A stretch of DNA of 64,000 nt from Streptomyces sp. NBC_00376 (GCF_036077095.1 NZ_CP107960.1:992001-1056000); one strand, 5' to 3'. Counted from the first letter of the stretch, positions 16,401 through 29,240 are shown. The notes: generated by a model not told the origin, from the letters alone. Translations and numbers: made by a program.

Positions 16401-16903
16401 TCGGCCATCAGCGTGTCGAGCTCCGTGGCCGCGGCCATCATGCCGGTGGGCCCAGCCCGCGTGAGCCAGTCGAGAAAGACGGAGAGGTCGGGAGTGGCAC
16501 CGAACCCCGCCTGCGGTCGGATCGGCGAGAGGTGGCTCATCAGGAACAGTGCCGCCCACCGCCGGTCCTCCTCGGACACCGCAGCTCCCAGCGGCGCCGT
16601 ACGGTCCCGGGCCTCCCGGAGGAGTCTCTCGGCCAGGTCCCGGTCCGTGTCCGTGCCTCCGCCGGCCGCGTGCCGCAGGGTCAGCGCACCGGCCAGCCAC
16701 ACGGTCACCGAGCCCCGCAGGCCCTCGTCGTGGTCGAGCAACCGGCTGAGCTGGTCGAGTTCGGCGACCGACGCCTCGTGCGCCTGCGGCGACAGCGACC
16801 CCGCCCCCAGGCCGGGGAGCTGCCCCTTGACCCGCCCCACCGCGTCCGACACCCAGGCGCGCAGGCCCTGGACGCCGCCGTTCCCCTCCCCGCTCACCGG
16901 CAT
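13433..16903 (-). CDS. CHAT-domain caspase-like protease with long helical/TPR-like N-terminus (copy 1)
   Basis: 1156 aa from ATG 16903, preceded by GGAGAGG. The N-terminal ~210 residues are a conserved helical module shared with the divergent paralogue at 17.7 kb. A Pro/Glu-rich linker (~residues 235-300) contains near-perfect 14-residue repeats. Residues ~320-800 are helical repeats, TPR-like (VAALELGRALVLQAASTSPA). The C-terminal CHAT domain has the catalytic His in VLHVASHGTAG near 984 and Cys in VVLSACQTD near 1035, followed by GARDVVGSRW. CHAT proteins are separase/caspase-like peptidases used as regulated effectors. It is probably held inactive by the partners encoded around it. Confidence 0.88.
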   Translation of the reverse strand: MPVSGEGNGGVQGLRAWVSDAVGRVKGQLPGLGAGSLSPQAHEASVAELDQLSRLLDHDEGLRGSVTVWLAGALTLRHAAGGGTDTDRDLAERLLREARDRTAPLGAAVSEEDRRWAALFLMSHLSPIRPQAGFGATPDLSVFLDWLTRAGPTGMMAAATELDTLMADVVELPLPPELLDPLRQARGTFSVPSAQGLSDLLAGMMPADSPFADQAREMMDRIFKAAGGFGGEQKGHGPTTPDAEPVTEPEPIPRSGPEPVNGSEPIPRSGPEPVTEPEPTQRPGPEPVTGPEPTAAAPKPGPAITLDDVRHMAAALDAVNATAEGLDPLLRSGDPQALDRLLRRLRSVQDVPLPGVDPTPTMESLRTLLLGISPAVGGTYQDVSAGRAHMDTILGHLEGIAGSLPKGVGDPTVLARALDLSSRAMAAKETEDTDALRKLLAEAEALSAAVSDTDPLRFAVEGALGSVHASLGIVTRDKEALLRALPHMEKGATGAKESGLPFAGELPVPWMENFGLIRDALTGEATAAPEHVSPPPDASMEDLYASTLALGARFGRDRDPAVLDALIDELERLRDGVRANRAPRIAADALWHLAEAYHMRSLLGKDAPDPADTRALDAAEEALMALAADVLLQAGAEHGLLAARTGASRGVRAARMAASYGKLHEAVAALELGRALVLQAASTSPAVPELLEAAGRHDLAESWRAAAAGHGPGDAGEVPGLLPSSLRRQALDALGHRREGGLPGTPTAAELADGIAEAGADVLLYLVSGDEEGPGLVIAVGPELGFGAGALPQLSDVKGGPLARYVDAAAARDLSPKDDFVVQAWEEALDALCDWAFPALGPVLGGIEKRLAAADDQWEDRPLRVVLVPCGRLGIVPWHAARLPAEAAHERLCQVAVISYSASGGQFLRAVGRAPRDPAEAPVLVADPMMSLDYADTEVSALRDAFYPHARLYGTLYDREPEEMERGTPDAVLGFLADGTSVLHVASHGTAGTRPTVSALDLESDEGGPSRLTITRLLDREHQQNSGDGPLVVLSACQTDLSKRDHDEALTLTAAFVAAGARDVVGSRWLAQDSASALLMAVFHHRLVVDGLSPVDALRAAQVWMLDPHREDPGSLQGDLLREMRRPGHDRPALWAAFVHQGHPGPSTTNTAEGTA
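16081..16158. repeat. 36-bp direct repeats with 42-bp period in the CHAT-1 linker
   Basis: Bases 16081-16116 recur at 16123-16158 with 42-bp spacing, encoding a 14-residue Pro/Glu/Arg unit. Less perfect copies flank them (about 16020-16190). They form the disordered hinge between the N-terminal module and the helical repeats of the protease. Confidence 0.9.
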
Positions 16904-16950
16904 CCCGCCTCTCCGGGCCACCGCCGGCCCTCCACAGTCCTCAACTGACC

Positions 16951-17556
16951 TCAACCGTCCCCACTATGCCGATCCGTCCCGGGCGCCGCCGGGACTTGCC
17001 CAGCTTCTCCCCGACCACGACCGGAGTCCGACCGGGAGACACCCAGATCGGCCCGCATCTCCCGCCGCATCTCCCGCAGTCGGGCCCACAGGACCTCGAT
17101 GCCCTCCTGCGCCGCGATCGCCGAGTCGCCCGGCCGCGGCAGGCCCTCGTCCAGGCGCCGGACCATGCCGTAGACCGCCCCCAGACCGTGGCTGACGGCG
17201 CCCGCGTGGTCGAGCACCCGCTCCGGCAGCCGCATCTGCGCCTCCGCGTACACCTCCCGGTGCTGGTCGCGCGCATCGGTGAGCCGCTGTCGTACGGACG
17301 GCAGCCCCGCTTCACGGTCCAGCGCGTGCAACTGGTCGGTGAGCGCGGCCAGATAGTGTCGCCCGGAGCTGTTGAGCGCCACGTAGCACGACCACCGTTC
17401 CTGCACCTCGGCGCGCCGGTCCCGCACCTCCTCGGCCCGGTCCTGCTCACGCTGTCTGCTGCGGTCGGCCGCCCGTTGGGTCAGCAGCGCGGACATCAGT
17501 GTGCCGATGACGCCCACGACGGCCACCAGCAGAGCGGTCAGCACTCCGATGTCCAC
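16951..17556 (-). CDS. Membrane-anchored coiled-coil protein upstream of CHAT-1
   Basis: 201 aa from a GTG at 17556. Residues 4-26 (VLTALLVAVVGVIGTLMSALL) form one transmembrane helix. A charged coiled coil follows (TQRAADRSRQREQDRAEEVR), then a helical domain to about residue 175 and a disordered Gly/Arg-rich tail. I do not recognise a named family. It lies 47 bp upstream of the CHAT gene on the same strand and opposite the second CHAT gene. It may tether the protease complex to the membrane or sense envelope damage, which is inference. Confidence 0.72.
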   Translation of the reverse strand: MDIGVLTALLVAVVGVIGTLMSALLTQRAADRSRQREQDRAEEVRDRRAEVQERWSCYVALNSSGRHYLAALTDQLHALDREAGLPSVRQRLTDARDQHREVYAEAQMRLPERVLDHAGAVSHGLGAVYGMVRRLDEGLPRPGDSAIAAQEGIEVLWARLREMRREMRADLGVSRSDSGRGRGEAGQVPAAPGTDRHSGDG

Positions 17557-17726
17557 GCTGCTTCCCCTTCGTTCCCCCGTACAGACAGCGAAGCAGCGGA
17601 CGGCGTGCCGGGTGAAGGGCCGGCCCGGAGATCACCCACGGTTCGCCCTGTTGCCGACCAGCGGAGCCGGGAAGAGTGGGGAAGACAGCGGCAAGGAGCC
17701 GGACTGCGACGGACGGGCGGGGAGAC
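17557..17726. promoter_or_regulatory. Divergent intergenic region between the two CHAT transcription units
   Basis: This 170-bp segment separates the minus-strand membrane protein/CHAT-1 unit from the plus-strand CHAT-2 gene and must hold both promoters unless one is read through. A good ribosome-binding site (GGGGAG) precedes the CHAT-2 ATG at 17727. I could not place -10/-35 boxes with confidence. Confidence 0.45.
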
Positions 17727-20700
17727 ATGGTTGGTGACGAGGAGAGCGGGGGGATCCGGGCGCTGCGAACCTGGGCCGCCGAGGCGACCGAGCGGGCTGC
17801 GCGGCTGATCGGGCGGGGAGGGGAGAGCGACCCGGTGTCCGCCGAGGAGTCCGAGGGCCTGGTTGCCGAACTCTCCCAGCTGCGTGGCCTGCTGGACCAC
17901 GACCGGGAACTGCTCGGCAGGGTCACGCTGGTCCTCGGCGGCCTGCTCGCCACGCGTCATGCCACCGGGTACGGCACACCGGACGACCCGGAACATGCCC
18001 GGCGCCTGCTCGACGAGGTGCGGGACCGTACGACGGCCGTCGGCGAGCGGATGACGGACGAGGGCAGGCAGTGGGCGGCGATGTTCCTGCTGCTCACAAC
18101 GGGGCAGGCCGGGGCGGCGGGCCGGGGTCGCCCGGTCGGGCAGCCCCAGGACTTCTGGCCCGTGTTCGACCGGTCCATGGCCGCGGGACAAGGCGGGGCC
18201 ACTGCCGAGGCGGAGCGGATCGCTGCACTCGTCGCCGAGACCCGGGGGATGCCGGTGCCCCCGGAACTCCGGGAGGAGTTGCGGCGGATGCAGGACCTCG
18301 TGTCGTACGCGGCACAGACCGATCTCTCCGACCCCGGGACGCTGCTGGCCATGCTGCCCCCCGATCTGCCGTTCGGTGGTCAGCTGCGGACCCTGCTGGG
18401 CCTGCTGGCCTCCGCACCCGAGCCGCCCGTCCCGCCGGGCCCCGAGACGGAGCCGGATCCGCGGCCGGAGGCGAAGGACGAGGCTGGCACCGCCGTCACA
18501 GGAGCGTGGCTCGCCTCCTTGCTGGGCGTGCGGGAAGCCATGAGCACCGGCGATCCGGAAGCTCTCAGCCGGCTGCTGCAGCGGCTGGGTGGGGAGCATG
18601 ACCGCCTGCCGGCAGAACATCATCGGAGTGCCGAGATCCAGAACCTGATGCGCATGGTGCTCCAGTTGGCGGGACCCCTCGGAGGCAGCCGCGTGGACAG
18701 CGGCGAGGCACACCGCCACCAGGAGTCGATCGTCGAGTTCTTCGAGCAGTGGACGGCCGGTGATCCTGGAGCGGCCGACCTCGATGTCGCCGTGCGCACG
18801 ATGGATCTGTTCGGCAGAGTGCTGGCGGCGGAGGACGGGGAGAACGAGGAGGAGTGCCGGCGGCTGGCGGGCGAACTGGACGCACTCGAACGTTCCACGG
18901 CCGCCGGGCACCCCTTCCGGTGGATGGTGGAAGTGGCCCATGGCACCGCACTCACCTCGCTCGGTGACCTCACCGGCGACACCGGGATGACCGTGCGCGG
19001 CCTGGCGCAGAAGGAGGCGGCCCTCGCGGCCGCGCCCCTGGCGGACCTCGGAATTCCCGAGGCGGAGATCCGTATGGTCCGCGAGGCGCTCCAGGCCTCG
19101 CGGGCTGTGCTGGGTCAGCACCCGGACCTCATGCCCGAACCCGTGCCGCCGGGCCCGGACGCGTCGACGGGTACTCGCTACCTCGCCGCGCTCACGGCAA
19201 CCCTCCGGCACTCCACCACCGACGACCCCGCGGACCTGGACGCCGCCATCGACGCGCTGGAACAGGTCCGCGGCGATGTCCGGCGGGGCCGGTCGCCGCA
19301 GATCGCCGCCCCTGCCCTGTGGCAGCTCGCGGAGAACTACCGTCGCCGGCTGGGCCGTACCCGGGACCCTGCGGACCGGGACGCGGCCACGGACGCGGCG
19401 CTTGAATCCCTCCGGGCGCTCGCCGGTGACGTCGTCCTCCAGGTCGGCCCCGACCACGGCCTGCTGGCCGCCCGTTCCGGCGCCGACCGCGGGTTGCGGG
19501 CCGCCCGATGGGCCGCCTCGCAGGGCCGGGTCGAGGAAGCGGTGGCCGCACTGGAACTGGGCCGGGCCCTGGTACTGCAAGCGGCGTCCACCTCACGGGC
19601 CGTACCCGACCTGCTGGAGCAACTCGGCCACCACGACCTCGCGGAGGAATGGCGGTCGGCTGCCCACGGAGGGGACGGGGGCGGCGCCGGACCCGATGAG
19701 GCGCCCGGCGCGCTCCCCAGGGAACTGCCCAGCTCCCTGCGGCGCCACGCCCTCGAAGCCCTGGGCCACCGGGACCCGGACGGCGTCCTCTTCCGTACCC
19801 CCACGGTCGAGGAGCTCAGGGCCGGGGTGGCCGAGGGCGACGCGGACGCGCTGGTCTACCTGCTCACGGGCGAGGACACCGAGCCGGGCATGGCGGTGGT
19901 GGTGGGCCCTGACACCGGTACCGGCGTACGGGCCCTGCCTCTCCTGTCCGGTGCGCGGAGCGGCCCGCTGGAGCGGTATCTGGACGCCGCGACCGAGTAC
20001 CAGAAGCAGCCCGGCGTTCCCGCGGCCGCGCAGGCGTGGGAGCACGCGCTGTCCGAGCTCTGCGACTGGGCGACGGAGGCGGTGATCCTCCCGGTCATGA
20101 GCGGCGTCGCGGAGCGGCTCGCCGCGAATGAGAACCGGCGCAGGGACCGTCCCGGCCCGCCCCGGATCGTGCTGGTGCCCTGCGGGCGCCTCGGCATCGT
20201 GCCCTGGCACGCGGCCCGCCTGCCCGCCGGGGCGCCGCGCGACTACGTCTGCCAGGTCATGGTGATCAGCTACGCGGCCTCCGGCCGCCAGTTCCTGGAC
20301 ACGGTCCGGCGGGCACGGCGGGCCCCCGCCTCCGCTCCCGTCCTGATGGCCGACCCCACCATGACCCTGCCGTACGTGGAGCTGGAGGTGGCGGCACTTC
20401 AGCAGTCCCTGTATCCGCAGGCGCGTCTGTACGGGGAGTTCTACGAACCGCCCGTCGAACCCGAGGCGTCCGGCACTCCGGGCGACCTCCTCGAAGCCCT
20501 CGCCCACGGCCCGTCCCTGCTCCACGTGGCGTGCCACGGATCGGCGGGCACCAACCCGACCACGTCCGCGCTGCTCCTGGCGCCCGAGGAGGACGGGCAG
20601 GAGGAACATCGGAGCACCGGCCTGCTGACCGTCTCGCGGTTGCTCGACCGTCCGAGGGGCGAACAGCGCGCCGCCGACGGGCCGTTGGTCGTGCTCAGTG

Positions 20701-21077
20701 CTTGCGAGACCGACCTGAGCAAGCGCGACCACGACGAGGCGCTCACCTTGACGACCGCCTTCGTGGCAAGCGGTGCGCGGGACGTGGTGGGATCCCGTTG
20801 GGCCACCCAGGACTCGGCCGCGGCGCTGATGATGGCCGTGTTCCACCACTACCTGGCCATCGAGGGAAGGAGCCCCGTGGACGCGCTGAGGGCCGCGCAG
20901 ATGTGGATGCTCGACCCGGATCGTGAAAACCCGGGGTCGCTCAGCGCCGACCTGCTCGACGAACTGGCGCGCCGACCGGAGCTCCACCGTCCGGCGGCCT
21001 GGGCCGCCTTCATCCACCAGGGCCATCCGGGGCCGTCCCCGCGGTGCACCTGTCGTGCCGCTGCCCCGAGCGCCTGA
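17727..21077 (+). CDS. CHAT-domain caspase-like protease with long helical N-terminus (copy 2)
   Basis: 1116 aa. ATG 17727 is chosen over an in-frame ATG 51 bp upstream because it follows GGGGAG and aligns with the N-terminus of copy 1. It has the same architecture: N-terminal helical module (GIRALRTWAAEATERAARLI), a short Pro-rich hinge near residue 240, and helical repeats ending with VAALELGRALVLQAASTSRA. The CHAT domain has the His in LLHVACHGSAG near 936 and Cys in VVLSACETD near 991. Both catalytic residues are present. It is a clear paralogue of the minus-strand CHAT protein but without the expanded hinge repeats. It is monocistronic as far as can be seen, with a long palindrome downstream. 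Confidence 0.88.
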   Translation: MVGDEESGGIRALRTWAAEATERAARLIGRGGESDPVSAEESEGLVAELSQLRGLLDHDRELLGRVTLVLGGLLATRHATGYGTPDDPEHARRLLDEVRDRTTAVGERMTDEGRQWAAMFLLLTTGQAGAAGRGRPVGQPQDFWPVFDRSMAAGQGGATAEAERIAALVAETRGMPVPPELREELRRMQDLVSYAAQTDLSDPGTLLAMLPPDLPFGGQLRTLLGLLASAPEPPVPPGPETEPDPRPEAKDEAGTAVTGAWLASLLGVREAMSTGDPEALSRLLQRLGGEHDRLPAEHHRSAEIQNLMRMVLQLAGPLGGSRVDSGEAHRHQESIVEFFEQWTAGDPGAADLDVAVRTMDLFGRVLAAEDGENEEECRRLAGELDALERSTAAGHPFRWMVEVAHGTALTSLGDLTGDTGMTVRGLAQKEAALAAAPLADLGIPEAEIRMVREALQASRAVLGQHPDLMPEPVPPGPDASTGTRYLAALTATLRHSTTDDPADLDAAIDALEQVRGDVRRGRSPQIAAPALWQLAENYRRRLGRTRDPADRDAATDAALESLRALAGDVVLQVGPDHGLLAARSGADRGLRAARWAASQGRVEEAVAALELGRALVLQAASTSRAVPDLLEQLGHHDLAEEWRSAAHGGDGGGAGPDEAPGALPRELPSSLRRHALEALGHRDPDGVLFRTPTVEELRAGVAEGDADALVYLLTGEDTEPGMAVVVGPDTGTGVRALPLLSGARSGPLERYLDAATEYQKQPGVPAAAQAWEHALSELCDWATEAVILPVMSGVAERLAANENRRRDRPGPPRIVLVPCGRLGIVPWHAARLPAGAPRDYVCQVMVISYAASGRQFLDTVRRARRAPASAPVLMADPTMTLPYVELEVAALQQSLYPQARLYGEFYEPPVEPEASGTPGDLLEALAHGPSLLHVACHGSAGTNPTTSALLLAPEEDGQEEHRSTGLLTVSRLLDRPRGEQRAADGPLVVLSACETDLSKRDHDEALTLTTAFVASGARDVVGSRWATQDSAAALMMAVFHHYLAIEGRSPVDALRAAQMWMLDPDRENPGSLSADLLDELARRPELHRPAAWAAFIHQGHPGPSPRCTCRAAAPSA

Positions 21078-21160
21078 TCCGCCTGCGTGCCGTGGCGCTG
21101 CCCACGTCTCAGGCGTCGGCTCCGCGGTCCGGCGGCGACGGCCGGCCCGGGCGTCGTGGG

Positions 21161-21198
21161 CCCGGTCGGGGGTGTTGCCGGCAACACCCCCGACCGGG
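21161..21198. terminator. Perfect 38-bp palindrome downstream of CHAT-2
   Basis: Bases 21161-21179 and 21180-21198 are exact reverse complements (19-bp arms, no spacer, centred on gcc|ggc). There is no T-tract. It lies 84 bp after the CHAT-2 stop and 97 bp before the next start. A factor-independent actinobacterial terminator is the simplest reading; a protein-binding site is possible. Confidence 0.65.
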
Positions 21199-21294
21199 GC
21201 CCCAGGCCGACCGACCGGACGCCGGTCGCGCAGCAGACTCGTTCCCAGCACCGGCGAGGACCCGCCGGGCACGGGTCACGGACGGGGAAGAACG

Positions 21295-22803
21295 ATGAGC
21301 GGTCACACACGCCGAAGGATCCTCCGGGGAGCGGCACTCGCGGCGGCCGGCAGCGCCGTCGGAGGCTACGGTCTCGGCCACTACGCCGCTCCGGCGCAGG
21401 CCGCCACCCGCGGCACGGCTTCCGAAGGCCCCGGGTCGACCCCGTTCCTGGAGGGCGCCTTCGCTCCGGTCACCGAGGAACTCACCGCGTTCGGACTCGA
21501 AGTGACCGGCCGGGTCCCGCACGACCTGGACGGCCGTTACCTGCGTACCGGACCCGACGCGCTGGGCATCGAGGACCCGCGGGCCCACCACTGGATGCTC
21601 GGCGACGGCATGGTCCACGGGGTGCGGCTGCGCGGCGGGCGCGCCGAGTGGTACCGCAACCGTTGGGTGCGCTCCTCTCAGGTGGCGCGGAAGCTGGGCG
21701 AGCCGTATCCGGGCGAGGTGCCGCCGGACGACTTCGCCTGCAACACCCACGTCGTCCCGTACAAGGGGCGCATCCTGGCCCTCCAGGAGAGCGGGCCGCT
21801 GCCGTACGAACTGGACGGCGAGCTGAACACGCTGCGCCCGTACGACTTCCGCTCCACGCTGGAGGGCGCGTTCACCGCGCACACCAAGTACGACGCGGCG
21901 GCGGACGAACTGCACGCGGTGGCGTACTACCCGACCTGGGACCACGTTCGGCACATCGTGATCGACCGGACCGGCCGGGTGGCAAGGACCCACAGGATCC
22001 CGGTCGCGGACGCGCCGATGATGCACGACTTCGCCCTGACCGGGAAGTACGTGGTGATCGTCGATGTGCCGATCACGTTCGACACGGCAGCCGCCGAGGC
22101 GGGCGCACCCGTGCCCTACGTGTGGAACGCGAAGCACCCGATGCGGTTGGGGGTGATGCCGCGGAGCGGTGGCACCACCCGCTGGTTCGAGATCGATCCG
22201 GTGTACTACTCGCACACGCTCAACGCCTACGACCAGGGCGACACCATCGTCATGGAGCTCACCACCATGCCCGCTCCGTTCTACGCCGCGGGCCGCGGCA
22301 ACGGCGGCCCCTCCACGACCGGCACACCCGTGCTCGACCGCTGGACCATCGACCTGCGTGCGGGCCGTGTCCGCAGTACCCGCATCGACGACCTGCCGCA
22401 GGAGTTCCCGCGCGTCAACGAGTCCCTGGTGTCGCGGCGGCACCGCTTCGCGTACACGGCGAGCGCGGCGGAGATGTGGCGCGCCTACGAGACGGTCGAC
22501 GGGGCGCCGCCGGACGACAAGTTCACCAACTGTTTGGTGAAACACGACATGCTGCGCGGCAGCCGGCAGGTGCACCGCTTCCCGAACGGCGCGGCGGCCG
22601 GCGAGCCGGTGTTCGTGCCGCGTCGCGGGGCACGTGACGAGGACGACGGTTACCTCCTCTCCTACGTGCACGACCCGGATCACGGCGCGAGCGACCTGGT
22701 GATCCTCTCCGCGCAGGACTTCACCGCCCGTCCCCTGGCCCGCGTCCACCTGCCGGGACGGGTACCGCTCGGCTTCCATGGGAGCTGGGTGCCGGACGCG
22801 TGA
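21295..22803 (+). CDS. Tat-exported carotenoid oxygenase (RPE65/lignostilbene dioxygenase family)
   Basis: 502 aa; the ATG at 21295 follows GGGGAAG. The N-terminus carries a twin-arginine signal (TRRRILRGAALAAAG) with a cleavage-like APAQAATRG near residue 36, so the enzyme is probably secreted. The mature part shows the family blocks: PHDLDGRYLRTGPD, the DGMVHGV box, and four likely iron-ligand histidines in AHTKYD (~195), MMHDFA (~243), SHTLNAYD (~305) and FHGSWV (~494). These enzymes cleave double bonds of carotenoids, apocarotenoids or stilbenes with non-haem Fe(II) and O2. Export by Tat is consistent with a metal loaded in the cytoplasm. The exact substrate cannot be told. Confidence 0.9.
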   Translation: MSGHTRRRILRGAALAAAGSAVGGYGLGHYAAPAQAATRGTASEGPGSTPFLEGAFAPVTEELTAFGLEVTGRVPHDLDGRYLRTGPDALGIEDPRAHHWMLGDGMVHGVRLRGGRAEWYRNRWVRSSQVARKLGEPYPGEVPPDDFACNTHVVPYKGRILALQESGPLPYELDGELNTLRPYDFRSTLEGAFTAHTKYDAAADELHAVAYYPTWDHVRHIVIDRTGRVARTHRIPVADAPMMHDFALTGKYVVIVDVPITFDTAAAEAGAPVPYVWNAKHPMRLGVMPRSGGTTRWFEIDPVYYSHTLNAYDQGDTIVMELTTMPAPFYAAGRGNGGPSTTGTPVLDRWTIDLRAGRVRSTRIDDLPQEFPRVNESLVSRRHRFAYTASAAEMWRAYETVDGAPPDDKFTNCLVKHDMLRGSRQVHRFPNGAAAGEPVFVPRRGARDEDDGYLLSYVHDPDHGASDLVILSAQDFTARPLARVHLPGRVPLGFHGSWVPDA

Positions 22804-22965
22804 GGGGGGTTTCCCCGCACGGGCGCCAACAGGCTTTCCCCGTAACGGAGTCGAACGAAGCAGGATCCTCGGGCCGAACCGATGCGCCGTGCCTCCCGCC
22901 CCTAGTCTTGCTCGTTCGAAGAGCATGGCCATCAGTGCCTGCGGTCGGCTGAGGGGATGGAAGTC

Positions 22966-23532
22966 ATGAGCGACATGTGGACCGGTGAGAAGGTGCGTCT
23001 GCGCGGCGTCGAGCCCGGGGACTGGGAGGGCTTCCGGTCCCTGGCACGGGACACCGTCGACGTCCGCAACGCCGGTCTGGTCGAGCCGCCCCGCTCCGAT
23101 GAGAGCTTCCGGGCCTGGACGGCCGACCGTGCTGCCCGGGCTCCTGGCGGTGTGGCGTTCCGGCTGGTGATCGAGACGCTGGCCGACCGCACGTTCTCGG
23201 GGTCCGTGACGGTCGGTGAGACGGACACACGTGCCGGACGGTTCAGGACCGGGATCGAGATCGCCCGTGATCACCGTGGTCGAGGCCACGCGACCGAGGC
23301 CACCGAACTGCTCCTCACGTATATGTTCGCCGAGCAGCGTCACAACAAGTGCGAGGTCGAGGTCCATGCGTTCAACGACGCCTCGCTCGCCCTCTACCGC
23401 AAGCTCGGCTTCATGGAGGAGGGACGGCTGCGGCAGCACGAGTTCTTCGCGGGCAGTCACCACGACGTCGTGCTGCTCGGCATCACCGCCGACGAATACT
23501 GGGCCACGCACCGGCGTCCCGCCGTGCGCTGA
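22966..23532 (+). CDS. GNAT-family N-acetyltransferase (RimJ/RimL-like)
   Basis: 188 aa from ATG 22966; an in-frame ATG at 22957 is too close to GAGGGG to be preferred. The GNAT acetyl-CoA loop reads RDHRGRGHATEAT, followed by FNDASLALYRKLGFMEEG, the usual C-terminal motif of RimJ/L-type enzymes. Substrate (protein N-terminus or small molecule) is unknown. It is an isolated gene on the plus strand. Confidence 0.85.
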   Translation: MSDMWTGEKVRLRGVEPGDWEGFRSLARDTVDVRNAGLVEPPRSDESFRAWTADRAARAPGGVAFRLVIETLADRTFSGSVTVGETDTRAGRFRTGIEIARDHRGRGHATEATELLLTYMFAEQRHNKCEVEVHAFNDASLALYRKLGFMEEGRLRQHEFFAGSHHDVVLLGITADEYWATHRRPAVR

Positions 23533-23628
23533 ACATCGAACCGCCGTCTCACCCGCTGTCCGGCCTGTCCCGCCGGTGATCGATCGAGCGGATTCGGCAC
23601 GGGGGGTAGGCCCGCACGGCACTCTTGC

Positions 23629-23667
23629 TATACGTTCCGTCTAACAGCTTGCTAGACGCTACGTCTA
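23629..23667. promoter_or_regulatory. Two tandem palindromic operators upstream of the diiron oxygenase gene
   Basis: TATACGTTCCGTCTA (23629-23643) and TAGACGCTACGTCTA (23653-23667) are palindromes of the form TAkACG-N3-CGTCTA. Their centres are 24 bp apart, a little over two helical turns, and flanking TTGC and AACA extend the match. The pattern is typical of TetR-family dimer sites. They lie ~105-145 bp before the AurF-like start. Confidence 0.7.
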
Positions 23668-23773
23668 ACAAGCGATGGAGGCGCTCGGCAACCACGCACC
23701 CATAGAGCGGATACGGGGTGGGGTCAAGGCCGGCCCGGCGTCGAGTCGAGCTGTCGAATCGAGGAGCCGCACC

Positions 23774-24688
23774 ATGGCAAGCAGCACCCTTCGGCCGGAG
23801 GACCAGGACCGGCTCGACGAGCAGGACGTCGCCCGGCGGCTGCTCGACTCGTCGGCGAAGCTGTCGTACGACCCCGTCACCGAGGTGGACTGGGACACCC
23901 CGCTGGACAAGGACTTCCACGGTGCGAGCCCCGAGTGGAGCACGCTCTACGGCACGGCGTACTGGAACGAGCTGACCGATGCCCAGCGCAAGGAGCTGAC
24001 GCGGCAGGAGGCCGCGTCGGTGGCCAGCACCGGCATCTGGTTCGAGATGATCCTGCAGCAGATGGTGCTGCGAGACATCTACACGACGGACGCGACCGAC
24101 CCGCGGTTCCAGTGGGCGCTCACGGAAATAGCCGACGAGTGCCGGCACTCCATCATGTTCGCCCGCGGGGCGGCGAAGCTGGGCGCCCCCGCCTACCGGC
24201 CGCGCCGTGCGGTGGTGGAGCTCGGCCGGGCGTTCAAGACGCTCGCGTTCGGCGAGGCCGCGTACGCCGCGATCCTGGTCGCCGAGGAAGTGCTCGACGT
24301 CATGCAGCGGGACTGGATGCGGGACGAACGGGTCGCGCCGTTCGTGCGGACCATCAACAACATCCATGTCGTTGAGGAATCACGGCACATGAAGTTCGCC
24401 CGCGACGAGACCCGCAAGCGGCTGCGGAACGCGGGCCCGCTGCGCCGGCAGCTCAACGCGTTCGTGATCGCGGTCGCGTCCTACTTCATCGTCACCAGCA
24501 TGGTGAACCGGCAGGTGTACGAGAACGCCGGACTCGACACCCGGCGAGCCGTCGCCGAGGCCGGGGCGAACGAGCACCACAAGTCCCTTATGCGGTCCAG
24601 CTGTTCGGGACTCATGGAGTTCCTGGCCTCGGCCCGCCTCCTCACCAGGCCCGCGCTGGCTCTGTACAAGCGCGCCAACCTGATCTGA
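23774..24688 (+). CDS. AurF-like diiron oxygenase
   Basis: 304 aa; ATG 23774 follows GAGGAG. Two metal-binding motifs are visible: ADECRHSIMFARG near residue 120 and VEESRHMKFARDE near 199, the ExxRH pair of the p-aminobenzoate N-oxygenase family. Helices between them supply further Glu ligands (AEEVLDVMQRDW). Members oxidise aromatic amines or other substrates with O2 and an electron donor. The donor is probably the ferredoxin-reductase fusion encoded 28 bp downstream. Expression is likely controlled by the tandem operators upstream; their regulator is not adjacent. Confidence 0.85.
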   Translation: MASSTLRPEDQDRLDEQDVARRLLDSSAKLSYDPVTEVDWDTPLDKDFHGASPEWSTLYGTAYWNELTDAQRKELTRQEAASVASTGIWFEMILQQMVLRDIYTTDATDPRFQWALTEIADECRHSIMFARGAAKLGAPAYRPRRAVVELGRAFKTLAFGEAAYAAILVAEEVLDVMQRDWMRDERVAPFVRTINNIHVVEESRHMKFARDETRKRLRNAGPLRRQLNAFVIAVASYFIVTSMVNRQVYENAGLDTRRAVAEAGANEHHKSLMRSSCSGLMEFLASARLLTRPALALYKRANLI

Positions 24689-24712
24689 TCCGAGCCGAGC
24701 GAGCCGAGCTGA

Positions 24713-29227
<4,515 letters not shown>

Positions 29228-29240
29228 CGCGCGGACACCG

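Noticed and set aside
21109..23622. Minus-strand ~837-codon frame opposite the carotenoid oxygenase and GNAT genes
   Set aside because: Spans two well-supported plus-strand genes, has no recognisable motif and no start context.
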